A DNA stretch of 64,000 nt from Halobellus sp. Atlit-31R (GTDB lineage Archaea > Halobacteriota > Halobacteria > Halobacteriales > Haloferacaceae): assembly GCA_003665935.1 (NCBI GenBank), contig QPLR01000005.1, positions 62,001 through 126,000 of the forward strand. The letters are read 5' to 3'. Each line of letters starts with the position of its first letter. The first letter of the stretch is position 1. The notes beneath the pieces are model-generated. The model worked only from the letters and a program-made list of their open reading frames with translations, ran no database searches and was not told the DNA's origin. The position numbers and the translations under genes are program-made. Below are positions 25,622 through 32,546 of the stretch, piece by piece.

Positions 25622-27427
25622 TTACGCCACCGGCTGGCCACTGCCGTCGTTGTTCCGCGCCTGTTCGGTGTAGAAGCCGATGTCGAAGCCCACGGTGTCG
25701 GACTGCACCTCGTTGCCGGTCCCGACCGGGAGCCACCACGAGAAGCCGACGCAGTAGGTCGCGGAGGCGTCGAACGGCTGGCGGTCGGGATCGTTCGCGG
25801 GATCGTTCACCTCGTCGAACGGGCTGTCGCGCGCCGCGTCGAGCGGGATCCCGTCCCCGTCCGTGAGCAGATCGAGCGCCTCGCGGAGCGTCCCGCGGAG
25901 GAACACCTCGTCGCCGCCGACGATCCGGTCGGCGATGGCCTGCTCGACGGCGATCAGGTCCGGGCCGAACTCCGTGTTGTAGAAGTCCTCGGCCGCGCCG
26001 GCGATCTGGATGAGCACCCCGTTGAGATTGACAGTGCCGCCGGGGTTCGTCACCTCTTCTTCGGACTGGGCGAGCACGCCGACCGAGAGGATGTCGATGC
26101 CGCCGGCTTCGATCCCTTCGGCGATGCCGACCGTTTCGTCGATTTCGCTGTCGTGGATCGTCGACCCGGGCGTCGTGTCGCCGCCGGAGTACGATCCCAG
26201 CGAGACTGTCCCGTCAGACGTGGTGACCGAGTACGGCACGTCGGGGTCGTAGTTGGGGCCGCCGTCGGTCACGAGCACGATGTACTTCTCCGCGTCGGGG
26301 CGGGCACCGCTGCTCTCCAACTCGGCTTCGGCGGCCTCCAGTGCGGCAGGCATCGGCGTGTTGCCGCCGAAACTGGTGAGTCGCGAGCCCGCGTCGCCGC
26401 TCCCGCCGCTGAGGAAGTTCGAGACGGGACCGAGCGTGTCCGTGATCTCGACGTCGTTGCCGCCGAACGTCACGAACCCGAGCTGGACTGATCCGTCCGT
26501 GGGGAGCGCCTCGATGAACTCGTCGGTCGCGTTGATGAGGTTCGTCTGCTGGTCCGACGAGATCGACCCGGAGGTGTCGACGACGAGCATCACGTCCGCC
26601 TCGCCCGGCTCCTCGTCGATGAGGTTGTCACAGTTGTTGTCGTACCACGCAGCGACTCTGATCTCGTCGAGGAGTTCGACGATCTCTTGCTGATCGACGC
26701 CCGCCTCGGGCTCCATCACGCCGTTTTCGTCGCTGACGACGTTGGCGGCGTTCATCCAGATGTAGCCGTCGTTGTCGCAGAGGTGGAGACTGAAGGTCAC
26801 TTCGCCGAAGTCGCCGGGCTTGACGTCGTCGAGGTTGATCAGCGGGAGGACCTCCTTCGCCTCCTCGTCGTAGGTGTCCGCGTTCCTCGTGCGTCCGGAC
26901 GTATCCGTTCCCGGATCGGCGTACTCCGCGAGACCGTCGCTCTCTCCACCGACGTCGGCCAGCACCTCACAGGGCTCTGACCCGTCGGTGTCGATCCGCC
27001 CGGGGAAGCCGACCAGATCGAAGAGGTTCGCGACGCCGTCGTTGTCGGTGTCGGGGAACGCCTCGATGGACGTGTTCGTCATATACTCCGGCACGTCGCC
27101 CTCGTTTAGGTAGAAGAGCGCCTCCTGGCCCTCGTCGAGGCCGATCGGGAACGCGCGGTAGTCGTCGTCGGGGGTGTCCCGCACGTCGAGCGGCTCGCCG
27201 TTCTCCGTGAGGGGGTCGTCTCGTCCGTACTGCTGGACGAAGGAGTAGTGCTCCTCCCAGTCCATCAGGAGGTCGAGTTCGCCGGCGACGAGCCGATTGT
27301 TCTCGAACGTCTCCTGGTCGCTGAACAGCGCGCTGGTGCCGATGCCGGCGCCGGCTGACGCCACGCCGACGGCACCGAGTGCGCCGAGTACTTTACGCCG
27401 CGAGAGGCCGAATTCGTCTTCTGTCAT
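25622..27427 (-). CDS. H2: SipW-type TasA-like protein with inserted VWA domain, 601 aa
   Basis: Start MTEDEFGLSRRKVLGALGAV at 27427; signal ends GTSALFSDQETFENN. Core: LINLDDVKPGDFGEVTFSLH, CDNDGYIWMNA, ENGVMEPE, AAWYDNNCDNLIDEEPGEAD. The VWA domain follows at once, with MIDAS DTSGS, GGNTPMPAAL and VTDGGPNYD, running to about residue 490. The core resumes at GGDEVFLRGTLREALDLLTD and ends FSWWLPVGTGNEVQSDT, FYTEQARNND. A Ca2+-like loop DTDNDGVAN precedes the core. The insertion point is the same as in H1. Confidence 0.9.
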   Translation of the reverse strand: MTEDEFGLSRRKVLGALGAVGVASAGAGIGTSALFSDQETFENNRLVAGELDLLMDWEEHYSFVQQYGRDDPLTENGEPLDVRDTPDDDYRAFPIGLDEGQEALFYLNEGDVPEYMTNTSIEAFPDTDNDGVANLFDLVGFPGRIDTDGSEPCEVLADVGGESDGLAEYADPGTDTSGRTRNADTYDEEAKEVLPLINLDDVKPGDFGEVTFSLHLCDNDGYIWMNAANVVSDENGVMEPEAGVDQQEIVELLDEIRVAAWYDNNCDNLIDEEPGEADVMLVVDTSGSISSDQQTNLINATDEFIEALPTDGSVQLGFVTFGGNDVEITDTLGPVSNFLSGGSGDAGSRLTSFGGNTPMPAALEAAEAELESSGARPDAEKYIVLVTDGGPNYDPDVPYSVTTSDGTVSLGSYSGGDTTPGSTIHDSEIDETVGIAEGIEAGGIDILSVGVLAQSEEEVTNPGGTVNLNGVLIQIAGAAEDFYNTEFGPDLIAVEQAIADRIVGGDEVFLRGTLREALDLLTDGDGIPLDAARDSPFDEVNDPANDPDRQPFDASATYCVGFSWWLPVGTGNEVQSDTVGFDIGFYTEQARNNDGSGQPVA

Positions 27428-27469
27428 TGGTATTGCCTCGTGTGTCGACCGCTGTGCGACGGTCGTAGT

Positions 27470-27579
27470 CCCCGTCAGGGGAGGCCCACCGGCGGAGTCG
27501 AACCGCCGTTCCGCGACCGGCGAATCCGCGCCGAGGGTCGCGTCACGACAGCGCGTGCGGCCGTCGTGCTCCGAGTGGG
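27470..27579 (-). promoter_or_regulatory. T-arm-like leader element before H2 (longest form)
   Basis: CCCAC (27579-27575) pairs with GUGGG (27489-27485). The middle carries two strong hairpins: CACGAC/GUCGUG (6 bp) and CGCGACC/GGUCGCG (7 bp) with a nested GGCG/CGCC. The T-arm look-alike is CGGCGG-UUCGACU-CCGCCG. Overall it is a four-arm, cloverleaf-like plan of 95 nt. A CCCC/GGGG hairpin (27470-27481) follows, 42 nt before the ATG as in H1. Confidence 0.6.
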
Positions 27580-27628
27580 GGTGAGATCGCGAGCGGTGTG
27601 TGACCGCCCGATCCGTTCGCCCGGTGGC

Positions 27629-28606
27629 TTATCCGCCGAACGTGATGCCGCTGCGCGGGTCGGAGTTGTTGCGGCGCTGTTCGGTGCTCCAGCCGAGGTC
27701 GAAGGTGACGCTGTCGCCCTGGACCTCGTTGCCGACGTCGAACGGCAGTTCGATCAGCATATAGTAGGTGAACGTCCCGGGGCCGAAGCCGGTCTCGGCG
27801 CCGCCGATTTCGAGCGGGGGAGTGCCGGGTGCCGAGTCGTTACGGATGAGGACGCCGCTGCTGTTCGAGACTTCCCCGGTGTTGTTGAACGGGGGGTCCG
27901 TCGGGTCGGTGTCGTAGACCTCGATGAACTCCCGGAGGTCGGTGACGACGACGTCGGTGTCGTCGCCGAGCGTCAGGCTCCCGCCCATATCCGTCGCGTC
28001 GCCGGCGTCCGTTCCGTAGGAGGAAGCGATCGGGGCCGACTGGCCGAGCATCGTCGTGTTGTCGATGTTCGAGAGGTCGCCGCGGCTGTTGGCCGCGAGG
28101 GCGGCGGGAGTGAGGTCGTCTACTTCGCCGGCGAACGCGCCCCAGTGGCTGACGTAGAGGTAGTCGCCGAGGTCGGCGCTGTTTCCGTCTCCTTCCTCGA
28201 CTTCCTGCTCGGGTTCGGGGTTCGCGCCGCCGTCTTCTTGGAGGTTGTCAGCGTGGACCGTCACGAAGCCGGGGTTGTCCTCGACGTCGATCTCGAAGCA
28301 GTAGATCACCCAGTCGCCGGGCTTGACGTCGTCCGCCACCAGCTGCATCTGGGGCCCGCCGCCGTTGTTGATCGCCTGGAGGCCGAGGTTGTCGTAGTAG
28401 ATTTCGCCCGCCGCGCTCGAGCTGTTCGCCACCTGGGTCGCCGTGACCGTTATGTCGAGCGTCCCGGCGGTGATCGTATTGTCCTCGAACGTCTCCTGAT
28501 CGCTGAACAGCGCGCTCGTGCCTAGTCCCGCGCCCGCGGACGCGACGCCGATCGTTCCGAGAGCCGCCAGTGCCTTCCGCCGTGAGATTTCGAACCGTTC
28601 TGTCAT
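27629..28606 (-). CDS. I2: SipW-type TasA-like surface protein, 325 aa
   Basis: Start MTERFEISRRKALAALGTIG at 28606; signal ends GTSALFSDQETFEDN. Core: QLVADDVKPGDWVIYCFEID, NPGFVTVHADNLQE, PEPEQEVEEGDGNSADLGDY, and MLIELPFDVGNEVQGDSVTF near the end. The N-terminus is nearly the same as in I1, but it lacks the 200-residue C-terminal domain of I1 and ends SDPRSGITFGG. First gene of the I2-H2-E2 unit, with promoter motif and T-arm-like leader. Confidence 0.87.
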   Translation of the reverse strand: MTERFEISRRKALAALGTIGVASAGAGLGTSALFSDQETFEDNTITAGTLDITVTATQVANSSSAAGEIYYDNLGLQAINNGGGPQMQLVADDVKPGDWVIYCFEIDVEDNPGFVTVHADNLQEDGGANPEPEQEVEEGDGNSADLGDYLYVSHWGAFAGEVDDLTPAALAANSRGDLSNIDNTTMLGQSAPIASSYGTDAGDATDMGGSLTLGDDTDVVVTDLREFIEVYDTDPTDPPFNNTGEVSNSSGVLIRNDSAPGTPPLEIGGAETGFGPGTFTYYMLIELPFDVGNEVQGDSVTFDLGWSTEQRRNNSDPRSGITFGG

Positions 28607-28615
28607 AGTTTTGGT

Positions 28616-28690
28616 CCCCCGTTGGGGGAGGCCCACCGGCGGAGTCGAACCGCCGCAGCGACGACCGGTGGTCGCGGTGTCCCGAGTGGG
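28616..28690 (-). promoter_or_regulatory. T-arm-like leader element before I2
   Basis: CCCAC (28690-28686) pairs with GUGGG (28636-28632). The middle hairpin is GCGACC-ACC-GGUCGU. T-arm look-alike CGGCGG-UUCGACU-CCGCCG (28655-28637). CCCCC/GGGGG hairpin at 28616-28628, ending 9 nt before the ATG. Confidence 0.6.
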
Positions 28691-28725
28691 TGTTTCCACA
28701 CTCTACCCCCACCCCCCACGCCCCC

Positions 28726-28756
28726 ATAGCTAATTGCGAGTTTTCCTGACTAACGG
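28726..28756 (-). promoter_or_regulatory. Shared promoter motif upstream of I2
   Basis: The minus strand reads GTTAG, 5 nt, AAAACTCGCAATTAGCTAT; it is closely alike to the I1 motif. The stretch from here to 28963 shows no gene; it holds the divergent control region between I2 and R2. Confidence 0.5.
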
Positions 28757-28963
28757 CACTCACAGGGCCTTAACGGCACGTTTCGGACGCTCCTGGACGT
28801 TGAATACCGCGGAATCGAGACCGGACGGCGCGACGTTCGAGACCGTCGCGGTATGACCGCGTTGAACGGATTTCGACGCGGGCAAGACGACCGTGCCGCC
28901 GAGCCGAGCGAGTTGATCCGCTTTTAATGGACTCATCAGCGATTTGGGTTCACTTTCTTGAAC

Positions 28964-28976
28964 TTGATTACTATAT
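28964..28976 (+). promoter_or_regulatory. R2 promoter box
   Basis: ttgattactatat lies 38 bp before the R2 start codon. It differs by one base from the R1 box (ttgattactatgt) and has the same spacing to its gene. Confidence 0.5.
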
Positions 28977-29013
28977 ACTTGTGAGTCCAATGAAATGTTA
29001 CCCAGGGCAAACG

Positions 29014-29550
29014 ATGAGTTACAGATTTACACCCGACTACGCAGGAATTTCAGAGACGGACATTCACGACCTCCTCCGCAACGACCGACGGCGGAACGCG
29101 ATCAAGTGCCTGCAGGATCGCGGGCGCGAGGTGATGCTTCGGGACCTCGCCGAGGAGATCGCCGAGATCGAGACCGGCGAGTCGCCGCCACCGCGGAACA
29201 TCCGCGACAGCGTCTACATCTCGTTGCACCAGAGCCACCTGCCGAAACTCGACGCCGCCGGCGTCGTCGCGTACGACCGGGATCGAAAGACGATCAGACT
29301 CCGCAAGGAGGCGCGAGCGGTCGACGTGTATATGGAAGTCGTCACGAAGTACGGCGTCACGTGGGCGACGTACTACCGCACGCTGGGCACGGTCGCGCTG
29401 TTTCTCGTCGTTCTCTCGCTGACCGGCGTGCCGCTGGTCTCGCTCGTCGACCCGCTCATCTTCGCGAGCGCGTTCCTCGCGATCATCGCGGGATCGGCGC
29501 TGTATCAGCTCTGGTCGCGCCGCTGGTTCTACCTCTCGCGGCTCTCCTGA
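29014..29550 (+). CDS. R2: membrane-linked winged-helix regulator (DUF7344-like), 178 aa
   Basis: Start MSYRFTPDYAGISETDIH at 29014, chosen because it aligns with R1; the frame is open further upstream. Winged helix: LLRNDRRRNAIKCLQ, LRDLAEEIAEIETGESPPPR, SVYISLHQSHLPKLDAAGVV, YDRDRKTIRL. Two C-terminal membrane segments (TVALFLVVLSLTGVPLVS, LIFASAFLAIIAGSALYQLW) as in R1, ending SRRWFYLSRLS. It converges with Z2. Near-identity of R1 and R2 in the DNA-binding part suggests both bind the same sites. Confidence 0.85.
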   Translation: MSYRFTPDYAGISETDIHDLLRNDRRRNAIKCLQDRGREVMLRDLAEEIAEIETGESPPPRNIRDSVYISLHQSHLPKLDAAGVVAYDRDRKTIRLRKEARAVDVYMEVVTKYGVTWATYYRTLGTVALFLVVLSLTGVPLVSLVDPLIFASAFLAIIAGSALYQLWSRRWFYLSRLS

Positions 29551-29678
29551 GCGGGCGGCGAGCGTCGTCCCGAGCGAGGGTGTCAGTTCCGATACGTTTT
29601 CTAAACGACTGATCGCTGCCGCCGATGCAGATACTGTCGCAGTCCGACGCAGCGTCCCGGCGGCCCCGTGGGGAAGAA

Positions 29679-30509
29679 TCAGCTGAGCTGGAGCTCTTCT
29701 GCGGGGAGCCGTGCCTCGAAGACCCGAGTCCCGCAGTCGTCACACGTCGCGGCGACGACCTTGAACGACCGGCAACAGGACTCGACGGTCTCGCCGTCGA
29801 TCGAGACCGGACCGCCGCAGTCCGGACACCGATCCAGCCAGAGGCGGAGCGCGCCGAGTACCTCCAGCCGCGTTTCGTCGGTGAGCGTCGCCCACGTCGT
29901 CGAGCGATCGCGGAGTACGGCGTCCGCAGCGCAGTCAGCGCGGAACGCGGCCGTCGACTCCCAGCGACCGACGACTGCCGAATCGACCATCACGACGAAC
30001 GCGCGCTGCCGCTGTTCGGTCGTGACCTGCCTGTCGCGGCCGACGTCCTCCAAGAGCGCCGGGACGGCGTCTGCGGGATCTGCGGATCGGTCGTCGATCC
30101 GGCCGTACCACGCCTCCCGGAACGCCGGCGACAGGCAGAGGTCCTCGTCACCACGGCAGGGGTCGAGTGCGCCCACGTCGACGAGGAACCGCTCGATGTC
30201 GACGACGGCGGACGCTCCCGCGCCGAGCGCGAACTCCGGGGCGTCGTGGCCGTCGAACAGTTCCAGCACCGACTCCGGGAGGTAGCGCTTCGTCAGCGTC
30301 GGCGTGCCGGGCACCAGATACCCCCGGAAGTAGATCGCGGCGACGCCGAGCGCGGCGACGACGACACCGAGCGGGGCGCTGACGGAACCGACGCCGGCAG
30401 CCACCAGCGCGGTGAGTGCGACGTTCACCACAGTACACGGAAGACACCGGTTCGCTCCGGTGTACTCCGGCTGTCTCCACCTGAGTCTCCGCCTGCCGAC
30501 TGCCCTCAT
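29679..30509 (-). CDS. Z2: membrane protein with C-terminal zinc-cysteine domain, 276 aa
   Basis: The start is the ATG at 30509, MRAVGRRRLRWRQPEYTG, aligned with Z1; the longer open frame overlaps R3. NRCLPCTVVNV, two membrane segments, then YFRGYLVPGTPTLTKRYLPE shared word for word with Z1. The C-terminal cysteine set is CPDCGGPV, ESCCRSFKV, CDDCGTRVF. The middle region (residues about 85-190) diverges from Z1. Unknown family; conserved pairing with R2 and a GATTAGCTAT box argue for a part in the locus. Confidence 0.8.
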   Translation of the reverse strand: MRAVGRRRLRWRQPEYTGANRCLPCTVVNVALTALVAAGVGSVSAPLGVVVAALGVAAIYFRGYLVPGTPTLTKRYLPESVLELFDGHDAPEFALGAGASAVVDIERFLVDVGALDPCRGDEDLCLSPAFREAWYGRIDDRSADPADAVPALLEDVGRDRQVTTEQRQRAFVVMVDSAVVGRWESTAAFRADCAADAVLRDRSTTWATLTDETRLEVLGALRLWLDRCPDCGGPVSIDGETVESCCRSFKVVAATCDDCGTRVFEARLPAEELQLS

Positions 30510-30536
30510 CGTCGTACAGAGACGACAGCGAGCGAC

Positions 30537-30563
30537 ATAGCTAATCGCCACATAACTGACTCG
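30537..30563 (-). promoter_or_regulatory. Shared promoter motif upstream of Z2
   Basis: The minus strand reads CGAGTCAGTTATGTGGCGAT then TAGCTAT, about 30 bp before the Z2 ATG, so the box could overlap the TATA position. Confidence 0.45.
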
Positions 30564-30614
30564 TCCAGTGCCGGGCGAGCGACACCTGTCTAGCGGGCTG
30601 TAGTAATCGAGAAA

Positions 30615-30640
30615 CTTATATCGCCTAACGATACTGTTAG
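30615..30640 (+). promoter_or_regulatory. R3 promoter with CTAAC-N6-GTTAG inverted repeat
   Basis: The TATA-like cttatatc (30615-30622) is 23 to 30 bp before the GTG start. A perfect 5-bp inverted repeat ctaac-gatact-gttag (30625-30640) follows, where a bound protein would block transcription start. The half-site matches the GTTAG/CTAAC found beside the I1, I2 and D2 motifs. Confidence 0.5.
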
Positions 30641-30644
30641 TATT

Positions 30645-31232
30645 GTGATCTCTTCTGGTCGTGGTGTCTCCCCTCCCGCACCCGACCTGAAGTCCGAGGC
30701 GTCGGTGGAGACCGTCACCGAGGAGGAGCTGTTCGAGGTGCTCGCGAACCACCGGCGACGCTACGTGTTGCGTGCACTCACGGGAACGGACGCCCACGAC
30801 ATCGGCTCGCTCGCGGAGACTGTCGCCGCGTGGGAGAACGGTACGACCACGGATCGAATCTCGCGCGAGGATCGGAAGTCGGTCTACACGGCGCTCCAGC
30901 AGCTCCACCTCCCGAAGCTCCACAACGCCGGGCTCGTCGTCTACGACAAGAGCCGGGGGACCGTGGTGCCGACTCCGGCTAAAGCGGACGTCGACGTCTA
31001 TCTCGACGTCGTTCGGGGGAACGAACTCCCGTGGCACGAGTACTACCTCGCGCTGTCGGCCGTCGGTGCGGCGCTTCTGGTCGTCGCGTGGCTCGACTTC
31101 TTCCCCTTCGGGATGCTCCCGGACGTCGGCTGGGCCGGACTCGTCGTGCTCAGTTTTCTGGTGTCCTCGCTGTTTCACTACCGGTCGCACGAGCAGGCCC
31201 GAGTCGGCGCTCGCGACCGGCCGCCCGAGTGA
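30645..31232 (+). CDS. R3: winged-helix regulator with membrane tail (DUF7344-like), 195 aa
   Basis: GTG start at 30645, supported by a TATA box at leaderless spacing. Winged helix: ELFEVLANHRRRYVLRAL, IGSLAETVAAWENG, KSVYTALQQLHLPKLHNAGL, VYDKSRGTVVPTP. Two hydrophobic segments at the end (AVGAALLVVAWLDFFPFG, WAGLVVLSFLVSSLFHY). More distant from R1 and R2 than they are from each other. Divergent from Z2 across a 135-bp control region, so it may regulate both itself and Z2. Confidence 0.83.
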   Translation: MISSGRGVSPPAPDLKSEASVETVTEEELFEVLANHRRRYVLRALTGTDAHDIGSLAETVAAWENGTTTDRISREDRKSVYTALQQLHLPKLHNAGLVVYDKSRGTVVPTPAKADVDVYLDVVRGNELPWHEYYLALSAVGAALLVVAWLDFFPFGMLPDVGWAGLVVLSFLVSSLFHYRSHEQARVGARDRPPE

Positions 31233-31303
31233 CTCCTAAGAGCGGAAACCCACCCGCGGTCCGACCGCCAAAGGCTTACATCGCACCGAGTAAATCGACT
31301 GCT

Positions 31304-32536
31304 ATGGGAACGGATTACTCAGAGCTGCACGATCCGAACGCGGAGTACACGATGCGGGAGCTCTCCGCGGAGACGATGGGCGTGACCGCGACGCGCGGCG
31401 GCGGCCGCGACGTCGAGATCACCGACGTGCAGACGACGATGGTCGACGGGAACTTCCCGTGGACGCTCGTGCGCGTGTACACCGACGCCGGCGTCGTCGG
31501 GACCGGCGAGGCCTACTGGGGGGCCGGCGTGCCGGAGCTCGTCCAGCGGATGAAGCCGATGATCGTCGGGGAGAACCCCCTCGACATCGACCGCCTCTAC
31601 GAGCACCTGATCCAGAAGATGTCCGGGGAGGGCTCCGTCGAAGGCGTCACCGTAACCGCCATCTCGGGCATCGAGGTCGCGCTCCACGACCTCGCCGGGA
31701 AGATCCTCGACGTGCCGGCGTACCAGCTGCTCGGCGGGAAGTATCGCGACGAGATGCGGGTCTACTGCGACTGCCACACCGAGGCGGAGGCCGACCCCGA
31801 GGCCTGCGCCGACGAAGCCGAACGCGTCGTCGAGGAACTCGGCTACGACGCGCTGAAGTTCGACCTCGACGTGCCCTCCGGACTGGAGAAGGACCGCGCG
31901 AACCGCCACCTGCGTCCGGGCGAGATCCGCCACAAAGCCGAGATCGTCGAGCGGGTCACAGAGCGCGTGAAAGACCGCGCCGACGTCGCGTTCGACTGTC
32001 ACTGGACGTTCTCCGGGGGCTCCGCGAAGCGCCTCGCGGCCGCGATCGAGGAGTACGACGTCTGGTGGCTCGAAGACCCCGTGCCGCCGGAGAACCTCGA
32101 GGTCCAGGAGGCAGTCACGGAGTCGACGACGACGCCGATCACCGTCGGGGAGAACCGGTACCGGGTCACGGAACTGCGGCGGCTGATCGAGAATCAGGCC
32201 GTCGACATCGTCGCGCCCGACCTGCCCAAGGTCGGCGGGATGCGCGAGACGCGGAAGATCGCCGACGTCGCGAATCAGTACTACGTCCCCGTGGCGATGC
32301 ACAACGTGGCCTCACCGGTCGCGACGATGGCTGCCGCCCACGTCGGCGCGGCGATTCCGAACGCGCTGGCCGTCGAGTACCACTCCTACGAACTCGGCTG
32401 GTGGGACGACCTCGTCGAGGAGACGGTCATCGAGGACGGCTCGATCGAGGTCCCCGAGCGTCCCGGACTCGGCATCACGCTCGATATGGACGCCGTCGCC
32501 GAGCGGATGGTCGACGGCGAGGAACTGTTCGACTGA
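31304..32536 (+). CDS. Enolase-superfamily sugar-acid dehydratase, 410 aa
   Basis: Start MGTDYSELHDPNAEYTMR at 31304. Mandelate racemase/muconate-lactonizing fold: N-terminal cap with WTLVRVYTDAGVVGTGEAYW, barrel with KFDLDVPSG, metal ligands in FDCHW, the Glu of WLEDPVPPENL and the Glu of VGENRYR, then MHNVASPVATMAAAHV and ALAVEYHSYELGW. Haloarchaea use such enzymes as gluconate dehydratase (Gad, semi-phosphorylative Entner-Doudoroff) or xylonate dehydratase (XacD). Which of the two cannot be settled by eye, so no symbol is given. A TATA-like ggcttacat lies about 30 bp upstream. Confidence 0.88.
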   Translation: MGTDYSELHDPNAEYTMRELSAETMGVTATRGGGRDVEITDVQTTMVDGNFPWTLVRVYTDAGVVGTGEAYWGAGVPELVQRMKPMIVGENPLDIDRLYEHLIQKMSGEGSVEGVTVTAISGIEVALHDLAGKILDVPAYQLLGGKYRDEMRVYCDCHTEAEADPEACADEAERVVEELGYDALKFDLDVPSGLEKDRANRHLRPGEIRHKAEIVERVTERVKDRADVAFDCHWTFSGGSAKRLAAAIEEYDVWWLEDPVPPENLEVQEAVTESTTTPITVGENRYRVTELRRLIENQAVDIVAPDLPKVGGMRETRKIADVANQYYVPVAMHNVASPVATMAAAHVGAAIPNALAVEYHSYELGWWDDLVEETVIEDGSIEVPERPGLGITLDMDAVAERMVDGEELFD

Positions 32537-32546
32537 GCAGGCGCGG

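Noticed and set aside
12524-28690. The T-arm-like elements as genuine tRNA genes or pseudo-tRNAs
   Set aside because: None shows a full D arm, anticodon arm with U33 and a 7-bp acceptor plus discriminator. Middle lengths range from 8 to about 70 nt. Paired compensatory changes also argue against random tRNA decay.
12496-28699. Longer versions of F1, H1, I1, H2 and I2 starting upstream of the SRR signal
   Set aside because: The extra N-termini (for example RRFDSAGG or GGSTPPVGLP strings) are translations of the leader elements. The shorter starts give proper signal peptides and align between paralogues.
5068-31232. Type IV pilus or archaellum cluster
   Set aside because: No PilB/FlaI ATPase, PilC/FlaJ or class III (FlaK/PibD) signal motifs are present. 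The signals are Tat/SipW type.
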